A stretch of DNA of 64,000 nucleotides from positions 594,001 through 658,000 of the forward strand of contig LR743504.1 of the NCBI GenBank assembly GCA_902712845.1, read 5' to 3'. The notes below the pieces were generated by a model. It saw nothing but the letters and a program-made list of their open reading frames with translations, was not told the origin of the DNA and did no database searches. Below are positions 27,588 to 35,087 of this stretch, in pieces. Source of the DNA: Methylobacterium bullatum. GTDB lineage: Bacteria; Pseudomonadota; Alphaproteobacteria; Rhizobiales; Beijerinckiaceae. A program made the position numbers and the translations under genes. Numbering within the stretch: the first letter of the stretch is position 1; every line of letters starts with the position of its first letter.

Positions 27588-27605
27588 CTACCTACTAGAT
27601 GGTAG
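27588..27605 (+). promoter_or_regulatory. putative TetR operator over the relay-operon promoter
   Basis: CTACCTACTAGATGGTAG matches its reverse complement at 14 of 18 positions (CTACC..CTAG..GGTAG). A TTGACG box at 27571-27576 and a TACTAG box at 27593-27598, 16 bp apart, form a plausible sigma-70 promoter whose -10 lies inside the palindrome. Binding here would block transcription of the metallohydrolase gene. Confidence 0.55.
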
Positions 27606-27628
27606 CCATAAAAATGGGAGGATAATTC

Positions 27629-27673
27629 ATGAAAGGTCGCTTCGCCGGGCGATCCTCGCAGGATATGCCATGA
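27629..27673 (+). CDS. possible 14-codon leader peptide
   Basis: A 14-residue frame (MKGRFAGRSSQDMP) begins 7 bases after a strong GGGAGG site and stops with the TGA that overlaps the ATG of the metallohydrolase (ATGA). This arrangement would couple translation of the operon to the leader. It may be only a chance frame, but the ribosome site belongs to this ATG better than to any other. Confidence 0.35.
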   Translation: MKGRFAGRSSQDMP

Positions 27674-28617
27674 ACCCGCAGCCTCAGCGGAGCTTGGCCA
27701 CGCGCCGCGGCGCCCTGTTCGGAGGGCTGTGCCTGTGCTGCCTGCCGAGCCTCGGCCGGGCGGCTGAATCCTTCACCATGGATGAGGTCGGTCCGGGCAT
27801 CTTCATGCGGCGCGGCCTCGATGCCGAGGCGACACCCGAGAACGGCGACGCCATCGCCAATATCGGCTTCGTCGTCGGCGAGACATCCGTGCTCGTGACC
27901 GAGTCGGGCGGCAGCCTCGCCGATGGGGAATGGCTTCGCGCCGAGATCGGGAAACGCACGTCCAAACCCGTCAGCCACGTGGTGCTGACCCATGTCCATC
28001 CCGACCATTGCTTCGGCGCGCAGGCCTTCGCGCAGGACAAGCCGGTCTTCGTCGGTCACCACGCCCTGCGGTCGGCCCTCGATTCGCGCGGCGACTTCTA
28101 CAGGACGCGCCTCGTGGAGATCCTCGGGGCCGACAAGGCCGGATCGGTGGTCTACCCGACCATGGAGGTGGCCGACACGGCCGAGATCGACCTCGGCGGA
28201 CGGAGCTTGCGCTTCACCGCCCATGGCACCGCCCATACCAATTGCGACCTCTCCATGGTCGATACGGGCACGGGCATCCTGTTCCCGGCCGACCTCCTGT
28301 TCGTCGGCCGGGTCCCCTCCCTCGACGGCAGCCTGCTCGGCTGGCTCAAGGAGGTCGAGACACTGACCGGACTGGGCGCGACGAAGGCCGTGCCCGGCCA
28401 TGGCCCGACCCTGGTCGACGCCGCCCCCGCCTTCGCCGACCTGACGCGTTACCTCACGGTGCTCCGCGACGAGACCCGCAAGGCCATCGCCGCCGATCAA
28501 CCCATCGACAAGGCGATCGACAGTATCGGCCAGTCGGAGCGCGAGAAATGGGTCCTGTTCGACACCTATAACGGCCGCAACGTCACTCAGGCCTACAAGG
28601 AGCTTGAGTGGGAATGA
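27670..28617 (+). CDS. quinoprotein relay system zinc metallohydrolase (MBL fold)
   Basis: 315 residues. The N-terminus has an RR motif (TRRGALFGGLCLCCLPSLGRAA) suggesting Tat export. The metallo-beta-lactamase core shows THVHPDHCFGA (HxHxDH zinc ligands), a third His in FTAHGTAHTNCDLS, the Asp in LLFPADLLFVGR and the last His in AVPGHGPTL. Periplasmic MBL proteins of this type occur with PQQ-dependent alcohol dehydrogenase systems; the reaction is not established. It is the first gene of a set followed by SoxYZ-like and CXXCW proteins and is divergent from tetR. No dehydrogenase or PQQ gene is in the window. Confidence 0.8.
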   Translation: MNPQPQRSLATRRGALFGGLCLCCLPSLGRAAESFTMDEVGPGIFMRRGLDAEATPENGDAIANIGFVVGETSVLVTESGGSLADGEWLRAEIGKRTSKPVSHVVLTHVHPDHCFGAQAFAQDKPVFVGHHALRSALDSRGDFYRTRLVEILGADKAGSVVYPTMEVADTAEIDLGGRSLRFTAHGTAHTNCDLSMVDTGTGILFPADLLFVGRVPSLDGSLLGWLKEVETLTGLGATKAVPGHGPTLVDAAPAFADLTRYLTVLRDETRKAIAADQPIDKAIDSIGQSEREKWVLFDTYNGRNVTQAYKELEWE

Positions 28618-28652
28618 GCCAGCGCCACATCATCACGACGAGGAGAGACGCC

Positions 28653-29498
28653 ATGACCACCGATGCGCCGACACCGATCTCCGCGACCAAACGGTCCTTC
28701 ACCGCCGCCCTGTGCCTGTCCGCAGCCCTGCTGATGGGCGGCTCCGCCCTCGCCGCCGGCTCCAGCGACACCGATGCGGAGCGGCTGGAGCGCTGGCGGG
28801 ACATCTCGAAATCCATCTTCGGCGACCGCACGATCGAGCCGACCGACGCGCTCATCAAGGTCGATGCCCCGCCGCGCGCCCTCGACGCCTCCCTGGTGCC
28901 GATCACCCTGATGATGCCGGAGAAGGACAGGATCGCCGCCGTTCACCTCATCATCGACGACAATCCCTCGCCCTATGCCGCCCACATCACCTTCGGCCCC
29001 GCCGCGGACCCGAGCGAGGTGAAGCTCCGGGTGCGGATCAACAACTACACCAACGTCCATGCCGTGGCCGAGACCAAGGACGGCAAGCTCTACGAGGCCG
29101 TGAAATTCGTCAAAGCCTCGGGCGGATGCTCCGCACCCATGGGGATGAGCGACGAGGAGGCCCTGAAGGGGGCCGGCGACATGAAGATGAAGTTCACTGA
29201 CGGCGGCCAGGGCAAGCCGACGGAGGCGACGCTGATGGTCCGTCACCCGAATTTCAGCGGGATGCAGATGAACCAGATCACCCGCGACTACACGCCGGCC
29301 CGCTACATCAACAAGCTCGACGTCTCCTCGAACGGCACGCTCGTCTTCTCCATGAACGGCGACATCTCCATCGCGTCGAACCCGGTGATCAATTTTGCCC
29401 TCGCCCCCGACGCCAAGGGTCCGATCAGGGTGGTGGCCACGGACAACCAGCAGAGCCGCTGGGAACACAGCTTCAACACGCCGACCCCGAGCAACTGA
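28653..29498 (+). CDS. quinoprotein dehydrogenase-associated SoxYZ-like carrier
   Basis: 281 residues from the ATG at 28653, chosen for its GAGGAGAG site and because a Sec signal (KRSFTAALCLSAALLMGGSALA) follows. Residues about 50-160 are SoxY-like and include the cysteine in SGGCSAPMG, equivalent to the swinging-arm GGCG cysteine that carries sulfur intermediates; here it is internal, not C-terminal. Residues about 175-275 are SoxZ-like (EATLMVRHPNFSGMQMN). Fused SoxYZ proteins of this kind are found beside PQQ dehydrogenases, not classical Sox operons. Probably a covalent carrier in the periplasm; the cargo is unknown. Confidence 0.85.
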   Translation: MTTDAPTPISATKRSFTAALCLSAALLMGGSALAAGSSDTDAERLERWRDISKSIFGDRTIEPTDALIKVDAPPRALDASLVPITLMMPEKDRIAAVHLIIDDNPSPYAAHITFGPAADPSEVKLRVRINNYTNVHAVAETKDGKLYEAVKFVKASGGCSAPMGMSDEEALKGAGDMKMKFTDGGQGKPTEATLMVRHPNFSGMQMNQITRDYTPARYINKLDVSSNGTLVFSMNGDISIASNPVINFALAPDAKGPIRVVATDNQQSRWEHSFNTPTPSN

Positions 29499-29500
29499 CG

Positions 29501-30112
29501 ATGAGGATGCCGCGCATGATCCGACTGTTCGGAGCCGCAGCCCTCGCCCTCGCCGCCCTGTCGGGAGCACCGGCCTGGGCGGCGAGCCCCGCCGATTCGC
29601 CCGTGAACGTGCCCGAGCCCGAAGGCTTCTGGACCGGGCCGCCGAAGGGCTACACCCCCAAGACCCTGACGGGGGCGACGGTGGTCGATATCGACGCCCT
29701 GGACCGGCTGGTCGCCGCCGAGAAACCGGTGATGATCGACGTGGCCCTGGCCGACCGGAAGCCGGCGGGCTTTCCGGAGGACCGGCCCTGGCTCCCGGCC
29801 CACCGCTCGATTCCCGGCAGCGTCTGGATGCCCGGCGCGGGCGCGGCACCGATGGCCCCGGAGCGCGAGGCGCAGTTCCTCGCGCGCGTCGCCGACCTCA
29901 CCGGCGGCGACAAGACGAAACCGGTGGTCACCTTCTGCCATCCCGAATGCTGGGGCAGCTGGAATGCCGGCAAGCGCCTGATCCAGAACGGCTATACCCG
30001 CGTCTACTGGTTCGCCGACGGGGTCGAGGGCTGGCAGGACAGGCACGACACCACGATCCTGAAGGTCGACGCCGCCTGGGCCGCCAAGCCCGCCGGCGAG
30101 GCACAAAGATGA
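29501..30112 (+). CDS. PQQ-dependent catabolism-associated CXXCW motif protein (rhodanese-like)
   Basis: 203 residues with a signal peptide (LFGAAALALAALSGAPAWAA) and a single rhodanese-like domain. The hallmark VVTFCHPECWGSWNAGKRL contains the CxxCW motif that names the family and replaces the usual rhodanese active-site loop; IPGSVWMPGAG and YTRVYWFADGVEGWQ are the flanking rhodanese elements. It begins two bases after the SoxYZ stop and is clearly co-translated. A periplasmic sulfur- or thiol-transfer role is inferred; the vicinal cysteines would need reduction, which the downstream thioredoxin-like/CcdA pair could supply. Confidence 0.85.
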   Translation: MRMPRMIRLFGAAALALAALSGAPAWAASPADSPVNVPEPEGFWTGPPKGYTPKTLTGATVVDIDALDRLVAAEKPVMIDVALADRKPAGFPEDRPWLPAHRSIPGSVWMPGAGAAPMAPEREAQFLARVADLTGGDKTKPVVTFCHPECWGSWNAGKRLIQNGYTRVYWFADGVEGWQDRHDTTILKVDAAWAAKPAGEAQR

Positions 30113-30180
30113 CGCCCGCCGGCGAGGCAGCGCCCGAACTCGGGTCAAGGGGTTCGGCATGACGATGGACAGGGCACACC

Positions 30181-30292
30181 GTCATTCCGGGGCGCCGAAG
30201 GCGAGCCCGGAATCCAGATCCGCCAGGCGCGCCATGTCGAGGCCCCGTCGCGGCTCTGGATTCCGGGCTCCGCGATGCGGACCCGGAATGAC
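30181..30292. repeat. REP-like palindromic element, family D
   Basis: Inverted repeat with outer arms GTCATTCCGG / CCGGAATGAC and inner GAGCCCGGAATCCAGA / TCTGGATTCCGGGCTC arms. It lies in the 341-bp gap between the CXXCW gene and the thioredoxin-like gene, where it could reduce co-expression. The rest of that gap (30297-30453) shows no gene. Confidence 0.8.
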
Positions 30293-30453
30293 GACTTGGG
30301 TATCAAAGCCAGTTTGTACGTTTCCATGGGTCAGGTGACATGACCCCCAATTCGGGTCTCGGCCCAGCGATAGAGCAGCAGTTACCGACGTAACCAGCCT
30401 CGGTAACGCGGCCGGCTGCAAGCCGCATACACCTCACTGTCGAGACATTCCCG

Positions 30454-30834
30454 ATGATCAGCCGTCGCGCCCTCCTCCTCACGACGGCCCTTCTCGCCAT
30501 CACCGGCGAGACCCTCGCCGCCGAACCGTTCGACGAGGCGGCCTTCGCCGCCGCTCAAGGTGCCGGCCGGCCGATCATCGTGGAGGTGACGGCCCCCTGG
30601 TGCCCGATCTGCAAGGCGCAGAAGCCGCTCCTGAAGGCCCTCTCCGAACAGCCGCGTTTCAAGGATCTGGCGATCTACGAAATCGACTTCGACACGCAGA
30701 AGGCGCTGATGCGCCGGTTCGATGCGCGTATGCAGAGCACGCTCATCGTCTTCAAGGGACGCGAGGAGGTCGGCCGTTCCGTGGGCGAGACGCAGGGCGA
30801 ATGGATCGAGGCCCTGGTGGAGAAGGCGCTGTAG
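30454..30834 (+). CDS. periplasmic thioredoxin-family protein
   Basis: 126 residues with an export signal (RRALLLTTALLAITGETLAA) and a thioredoxin fold. The redox site is APWCPICKAQKPLL (WCPIC), reminiscent of the C-terminal domain of DsbD, and the cis-Pro loop is replaced by MQSTLIVFKGREEVGR, where a Ser-Thr precedes the strand. DsbD-like thioredoxins paired with CcdA carry electrons from the cytoplasm to periplasmic thiols. ccdA starts 50 bp downstream. It may reduce the CXXCW and SoxYZ cysteines of the preceding genes. Confidence 0.85.
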   Translation: MISRRALLLTTALLAITGETLAAEPFDEAAFAAAQGAGRPIIVEVTAPWCPICKAQKPLLKALSEQPRFKDLAIYEIDFDTQKALMRRFDARMQSTLIVFKGREEVGRSVGETQGEWIEALVEKAL

Positions 30835-30884
30835 AGCGGCGCCGGGAATCCAGCGGGCATCCCTGTCATGACTACGTCCCTTCC

Positions 30885-31604
30885 ATGAATGCCTCGCTCG
30901 GCCTCGCTTTCCTCGCCGGCCTTCTCACCATCCTGTCTCCCTGCGTGCTGCCGCTGCTTCCCATCGTTTTGGGGGCCGCGGCTTCCGAGCATCGTTTGGG
31001 GCCGGCGGCCCTGGCGGCTGGGCTCGCTCTGTCCTTCGTGACGCTCGGCCTGTTCGTGGCGACCGTTGGGTTCGGCCTCGGTATCGACGGCGACGTGCTC
31101 CGCCCGGTGGCGGCGCTCCTGCTCGTTCTCGTCGGAATCGTCCTCATCGTGCCGGCCTTGCAGGTCCGCCTCGCCGCCGCGGGCGGGCCTCTCAGCGACC
31201 GGCTGGAGCGACGCTTCGGGGGCATCGCGACCACCGGCCTCGCGGGCCAGTTCACCGTCGGCCTCCTGCTCGGGGCGGTGTGGAGCCCCTGCGTCGGGCC
31301 GACCCTCGGCGCCGCCTCCCTCCTCGCCGCCCAGGGCAGGGACCTCGCGCAGGTCGCCCTCACCATGCTGGTCTTCGGCCTCGGCGCCGCCCTGCCGTTG
31401 CTCGGCCTCGGCCTGCTGTCGCGACGGGTGCTGATGGCGTGGCGGGCGCGGATGATACAGGCGGGCAAGGGCCTCAAGGCCGTTCTGGGACTCGTCCTCG
31501 TCCTGACCGGGCTCGCGATTTTGACGGGGCTCGACAAGCGTCTCGAGACGGCCCTCGTGGCGGCCTCGCCGGCCTGGCTGACAGCTGTGACCACCCGTTT
31601 CTAA
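30885..31604 (+). CDS. ccdA: cytochrome c biogenesis / thiol-electron transporter CcdA
   Basis: 239 residues, six predicted membrane helices. The two redox-active cysteines lie in the paired Pro-rich motifs LSPCVLPLLPIVLG (first helix) and WSPCVGPTLGAASLLA (fourth helix), the inverted-repeat signature of CcdA/DsbD transmembrane domains. It moves reducing equivalents from cytoplasmic thioredoxin to the periplasm, here most likely to the thioredoxin-like protein encoded just upstream. Start ATG 30885 was chosen because the membrane domain begins at once. Confidence 0.88.
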   Translation: MNASLGLAFLAGLLTILSPCVLPLLPIVLGAAASEHRLGPAALAAGLALSFVTLGLFVATVGFGLGIDGDVLRPVAALLLVLVGIVLIVPALQVRLAAAGGPLSDRLERRFGGIATTGLAGQFTVGLLLGAVWSPCVGPTLGAASLLAAQGRDLAQVALTMLVFGLGAALPLLGLGLLSRRVLMAWRARMIQAGKGLKAVLGLVLVLTGLAILTGLDKRLETALVAASPAWLTAVTTRF

Positions 31605-31943
31605 GGTATACCAGGCGACACGGGCCGGGAGAGGAAGAATGCCGACGAATTCAGCACCATCAGGGGCTTATGGACCGGCGTCACCCGTTGACACGGCTCC
31701 GGTTGTGGCAGAATAAAGCCATCGGAGACGGCCCGACGTCTAGGGAGGAAACGCCCGGCAAGGGTTGCGACGACAGGCGACGCCATCGCCACATCGTCAG
31801 CATAAGATCCGTCAGCCTCTCCGATTCCTTGCATACAGTCGCCCGCGTCCGTCATCACGGCGCGTGATTTCGGCATTCCGAGCGTATAGACATCGCCGAC
31901 ATGCCTCCGGCCTTCGCGCCGCCGGCGAACCGGGTTGAGATCG
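31605..31943. other. intergenic region between ccdA and panB
   Basis: About 340 bp without a supported gene. A minus-strand frame here has no ribosome site or family resemblance. The panB promoter should lie within it; no confident -35/-10 pair was picked out. Confidence 0.4.
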
Positions 31944-32768
31944 ATGTCGCAAGTCGTTCAGTCACGCCGCATCCGTGCCGTGGACCTCGCCAAGCGCAAG
32001 GCCGAAGGCGCCAAGATCATCGCGCTGACGGCCTACCACGCCCACACCGCCAGCATCCTCGATCCCCATTGCGACTTCATCTTGGTGGGCGACTCCCTCG
32101 GCATGGTCATGCACGGGATGGAGACGACCCTGCCGGTGACCCTGGAGATGATGATCGTCCAGGCGCAGGCCGTGATCCGCGGCACATCGAAGGCCCTCAT
32201 CGTGGTGGACATGCCGTTCGGCTCCTACGAGGCGAGCCCGCAGCAGGCCTTCATGAGCGCCGCCCGCGTGCTGAAGGAGACCGGCGCCGGCGCGATCAAG
32301 ATGGAGGGCGGCGCGCGTTTCGCCGAGACGGTCAGCTTCCTGGTGGAGCGGGGCATCCCGGTGATGGGCCATATCGGCCTCACCCCCCAATCCGTGAACA
32401 CGATGGGCGGGTTCCGCGTGCAGGGACGCGGCGCGGACGGCGAGCGCAAGCTGATGCAGGACGCCCAGGCGATCAGCGACGCGGGGGCCTTCGCCATCGT
32501 GCTCGAAGGCATCGTCGAGCCGGTGGCCCGCGCCATCGCCACGACCCCCTCCATCACAACGGTGACCATCGGCATCGGCGCCTCCACCGCCTGCGACGGC
32601 CAGATCCTCGTCCTCGAGGACATGCTGGGCCTGAGCGACCGGGTGCCGAAATTCGTGAAGCGCTTCGGCTTCCTGCGCGGGCAGATCGAGGGCGCCGTGG
32701 AGGCCTATGCGGAAGAGGTCCGCGCCGGCCGCTTCCCGGCGGACGAGCATACCTACGACCCCCTCTGA
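31944..32768 (+). CDS. panB: 3-methyl-2-oxobutanoate hydroxymethyltransferase PanB
   Basis: 274 residues from ATG 31944. It transfers a hydroxymethyl group from 5,10-methylene-tetrahydrofolate to ketoisovalerate, giving ketopantoate for pantothenate and CoA. The TIM-barrel motifs are intact: [37 protein letters not shown] (metal-binding Asp), [46 protein letters not shown] and [21 protein letters not shown]. No panC or panE is nearby. It is followed by a family B REP element. Confidence 0.95.
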   Translation: MSQVVQSRRIRAVDLAKRKAEGAKIIALTAYHAHTASILDPHCDFILVGDSLGMVMHGMETTLPVTLEMMIVQAQAVIRGTSKALIVVDMPFGSYEASPQQAFMSAARVLKETGAGAIKMEGGARFAETVSFLVERGIPVMGHIGLTPQSVNTMGGFRVQGRGADGERKLMQDAQAISDAGAFAIVLEGIVEPVARAIATTPSITTVTIGIGASTACDGQILVLEDMLGLSDRVPKFVKRFGFLRGQIEGAVEAYAEEVRAGRFPADEHTYDPL

Positions 32769-32847
32769 GAGCAGTTCGATCGGATGGCTCGGCGGATGCT
32801 TTTTTCGAAGCCGATCATCGGCCAAACTCGCTCTTCCGAACAAACCA

Positions 32848-32955
32848 CTTCATCCTGAGGTGCCCGCGTCAGCGGGCCTCGAAGGAGCCCTCCAGTAGAC
32901 TCGCGATCCCTGGAAGCCTCCTTCGAGGCCGCTCCGCGGCACCTCAGGATGAGGT
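32848..32955. repeat. REP-like palindromic element, family B (second copy)
   Basis: About 108 bp with TTCATCCTGAGGTGCCCGC at one end and GCACCTCAGGATGAGG at the other, and inner GGGCCTCGAAGGAG / CTCCTTCGAGGCC arms. It closely matches the element at 25343-25449 in inverted orientation and follows the panB gene. Confidence 0.8.
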
Positions 32956-33011
32956 AAGGCCCTGGACAGACACCTGAAACAGGCTCCGAGTGACGCTGAC
33001 GATCCTCGACG

Positions 33012-33197
33012 TCACCGCACTCCACCCCCGAAAACCGAGGCGATGTCGAACGTGCCGCCGAGGAGGGTGTCCAGGGTCACGATGAGCCCGAGGGCCGCGA
33101 TGTAGAGGACCATGAACAGGTCCCTGTCCTCGCCCCCGGCCAGCACCAGGCCGGCGAAGGGAACGGACTGAAGCGCCAGGATGGCGGCAGCGTGCAT
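33012..33197 (-). CDS. small hypothetical membrane protein
   Basis: 61 residues from the ATG at 33197, with GACGAGG upstream. Two hydrophobic stretches (AAAILALQSVPFAGLVLAGG and LFMVLYIAALGLIVTLDTLLGG) predict a two-helix or hairpin membrane protein with a short charged GEDRD turn. It follows the MFS carrier gene on the same strand by 94 bp and could be an accessory subunit. I do not recognise a family; composition and frame look coding. Confidence 0.5.
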   Translation of the reverse strand: MHAAAILALQSVPFAGLVLAGGEDRDLFMVLYIAALGLIVTLDTLLGGTFDIASVFGGGVR

Positions 33198-33291
33198 GTG
33201 ACGGACCTCGTCGGGTCGGGGACATCCCCGGCCCCCTCGGGCGAGGAGGCGGGGTCTTCGGGAGCCGGGCCGATGACGCGGCCCGGACGGG

Positions 33292-34611
33292 TCAGCCCGG
33301 TGACCGTGCCAGCGCGGATTCCGGCGCGGGTACCGGAGCAAGAGCCGGGCCTTGCGCGAGGTAGCGCGCCCGCATCGGCCGGAGCACGAACATGGCCAGC
33401 GCCGCCGCCGCCACGTTCAGCCCGATGATGATCGAGAACACCGCCGACCAGCCGTAGGTTGCCGAGATGACGCTCGCCACCGGCACGAGGAACGAGGCCG
33501 TCCCCTTGGCGGTGTAGAGCAGGCCGGCATTGGTGGTGGCGAAGGTGGAGCCGAACGTGTCGCCGCAGGTGGCCGGGAACAGCGAGTAGATCTCGCCGAA
33601 GACCCCAAAATAGATCGCCGTCGAGAACACGAAGACCAGCGGGTTGGTGCCGTAGCTCAGGAGCAGGACGATCGCGGCCGCCGCCGTCGCGAAGGCGATG
33701 AACATCGTGTTCTCGCGCCCGATCGTATCCGAGACGAAACCGAAGAACGGACGCCCGAACCCGTCGAAGATCCGGTCCAGCGAGATCGCGAAGGTCAGCG
33801 CCGCCATCTGCAGGCCGAACAGGCTGACGGGCACGTCGGCGACCCTGAAGTCATGGGCGATGGGCGCGATCTGCGCCGCCGCCATCAGGCCGCCCGAGGC
33901 CACCATCACGAAGATCGCGTACATGACCCAGAAGACCGGGGTGCGCACCACCTCGCGCGGCGTGCGGTCGACCTTGGTCTGGGGCAGACGCAGGCTCTTG
34001 CGTTGGATCGGCACGGCGACGGACGGCTTGCGCAACAGGAACGACAGCAGGACCACGATGGCGCCCTGGCCGAGGCCGAAATACAGGAAGGCGTCCTGGT
34101 AGCCGCTGCTGGCGATCATCTTGGCGATCGGCACCACCGTCACCGCGGCGCCCGCGCCGAAACCGGCCGCCGTGGCACCGGCCGCGAGGCCGCGCCGATG
34201 TGGAAACCATTTCAGGGCGTTGCCGACGCAGGTGCCGTAGACCGACCCGGCCCCGATGCCGCCGAGCACCGCCGCGCCGTACAGCATCCACAGCGACGAG
34301 GCCTGGGAGTTGATGAGCCAGGCCAGCGCGATCATCACCCCACCGAAACAGACCACGATGCGCGGGCCGTAGCGATCGACGAACCAGGCTTCCACCGGCA
34401 CCAGCCAGGTCTCGGTGGCGACGAAGATCGTGAAGGCGAACTGGATCGCCGCGCGGCCCCAGTGGAACTTGGCGTCGATGGGATCGACGAAGAGCGTCCA
34501 GCCATATTGCAGGTTGGCGATCATCGCCATGCAGAGAACGCCGAAGGCGAGTTGCCGCCATTTGGCGGAAGGTGGGTCCTGGCGTTCCGTCCCGGTATCC
34601 GTTGTTGCCAT
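33292..34611 (-). CDS. MFS transporter of the oxalate/formate antiporter type
   Basis: 439 residues from the ATG at 34611 (an ATG four codons upstream is possible). About twelve membrane helices. Early in the protein ANLQYGWTLFVDPID and FTIFVATETWLVPVEAWFVDRYGPR match OxlT-type carriers; the MFS loop-2 motif follows, and GGIGAGSVYGTCVGNALKWFPHRRGLAAG in helix 4-5 is characteristic. The second half starts with TPVFWVMYAIFVMV and FDGFGRPFFGFVSDTIGREN. It probably exchanges oxalate for formate at the inner membrane, a known C2 route in methylotrophs, but the substrate cannot be proved from sequence. No oxalyl-CoA genes are adjacent. Confidence 0.8.
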   Translation of the reverse strand: MATTDTGTERQDPPSAKWRQLAFGVLCMAMIANLQYGWTLFVDPIDAKFHWGRAAIQFAFTIFVATETWLVPVEAWFVDRYGPRIVVCFGGVMIALAWLINSQASSLWMLYGAAVLGGIGAGSVYGTCVGNALKWFPHRRGLAAGATAAGFGAGAAVTVVPIAKMIASSGYQDAFLYFGLGQGAIVVLLSFLLRKPSVAVPIQRKSLRLPQTKVDRTPREVVRTPVFWVMYAIFVMVASGGLMAAAQIAPIAHDFRVADVPVSLFGLQMAALTFAISLDRIFDGFGRPFFGFVSDTIGRENTMFIAFATAAAAIVLLLSYGTNPLVFVFSTAIYFGVFGEIYSLFPATCGDTFGSTFATTNAGLLYTAKGTASFLVPVASVISATYGWSAVFSIIIGLNVAAAALAMFVLRPMRARYLAQGPALAPVPAPESALARSPG

Positions 34612-35087
34612 CCCTGAATCCATTCTTGCTTGGTGATGCGTGGCGTCCCCGGACCGCATCATGCATCAAAATTCAAGGCATACAATATACCACGGATTAA
34701 AATTCAGTCTCGTGCGTGTCGATGCAAACGCGGCCCGGTCTGCGATGCGGGAATGTTGCGCGACGATCACGCTCCACACCAAAACGGCGATCCCGCTTCA
34801 ACGCGATCTCGGGGACAATCTCCCGGACAAGCGACCCTCGGTTGCCCCCGCTCTTGAGACGAAGCCCACCGGGAGCCTCGATCGGGTTTGGAAACCGCCT
34901 CAATGAGGCCAACAACGGAGTGCCACTGAAAGTATAAAACCGCACTTTAGATCTATACCAATTCTAGAAGATAGCACTTGCATGCATATTACCTTCTTTG
35001 CCAGATGAATGCAGAACACGAGTTCGAGAGCAGTCGTTCTTTACAACGTTTCTGATCTTATCAAATTCTGGCAAATCGGGTCCCGCT
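34612..35087. other. intergenic region upstream of the first TonB receptor
   Basis: About 475 bp between divergent genes with no supported coding frame. The part from about 34920 to 35000 is AT-rich and contains TTTAGATC, the palindrome TTCTAGAA and, at 34952-34968, a weak match (10 of 14) to the iron control element TTTAGAA-N3-TTCTAAA. This is a plausible promoter and iron-regulation area for the receptor gene. Confidence 0.45.

Noticed and set aside
31601-31876. 91-codon minus-strand frame between ccdA and panB
   Set aside because: No ribosome site, no hydrophobic or domain pattern; starts and ends arbitrarily within noncoding sequence.
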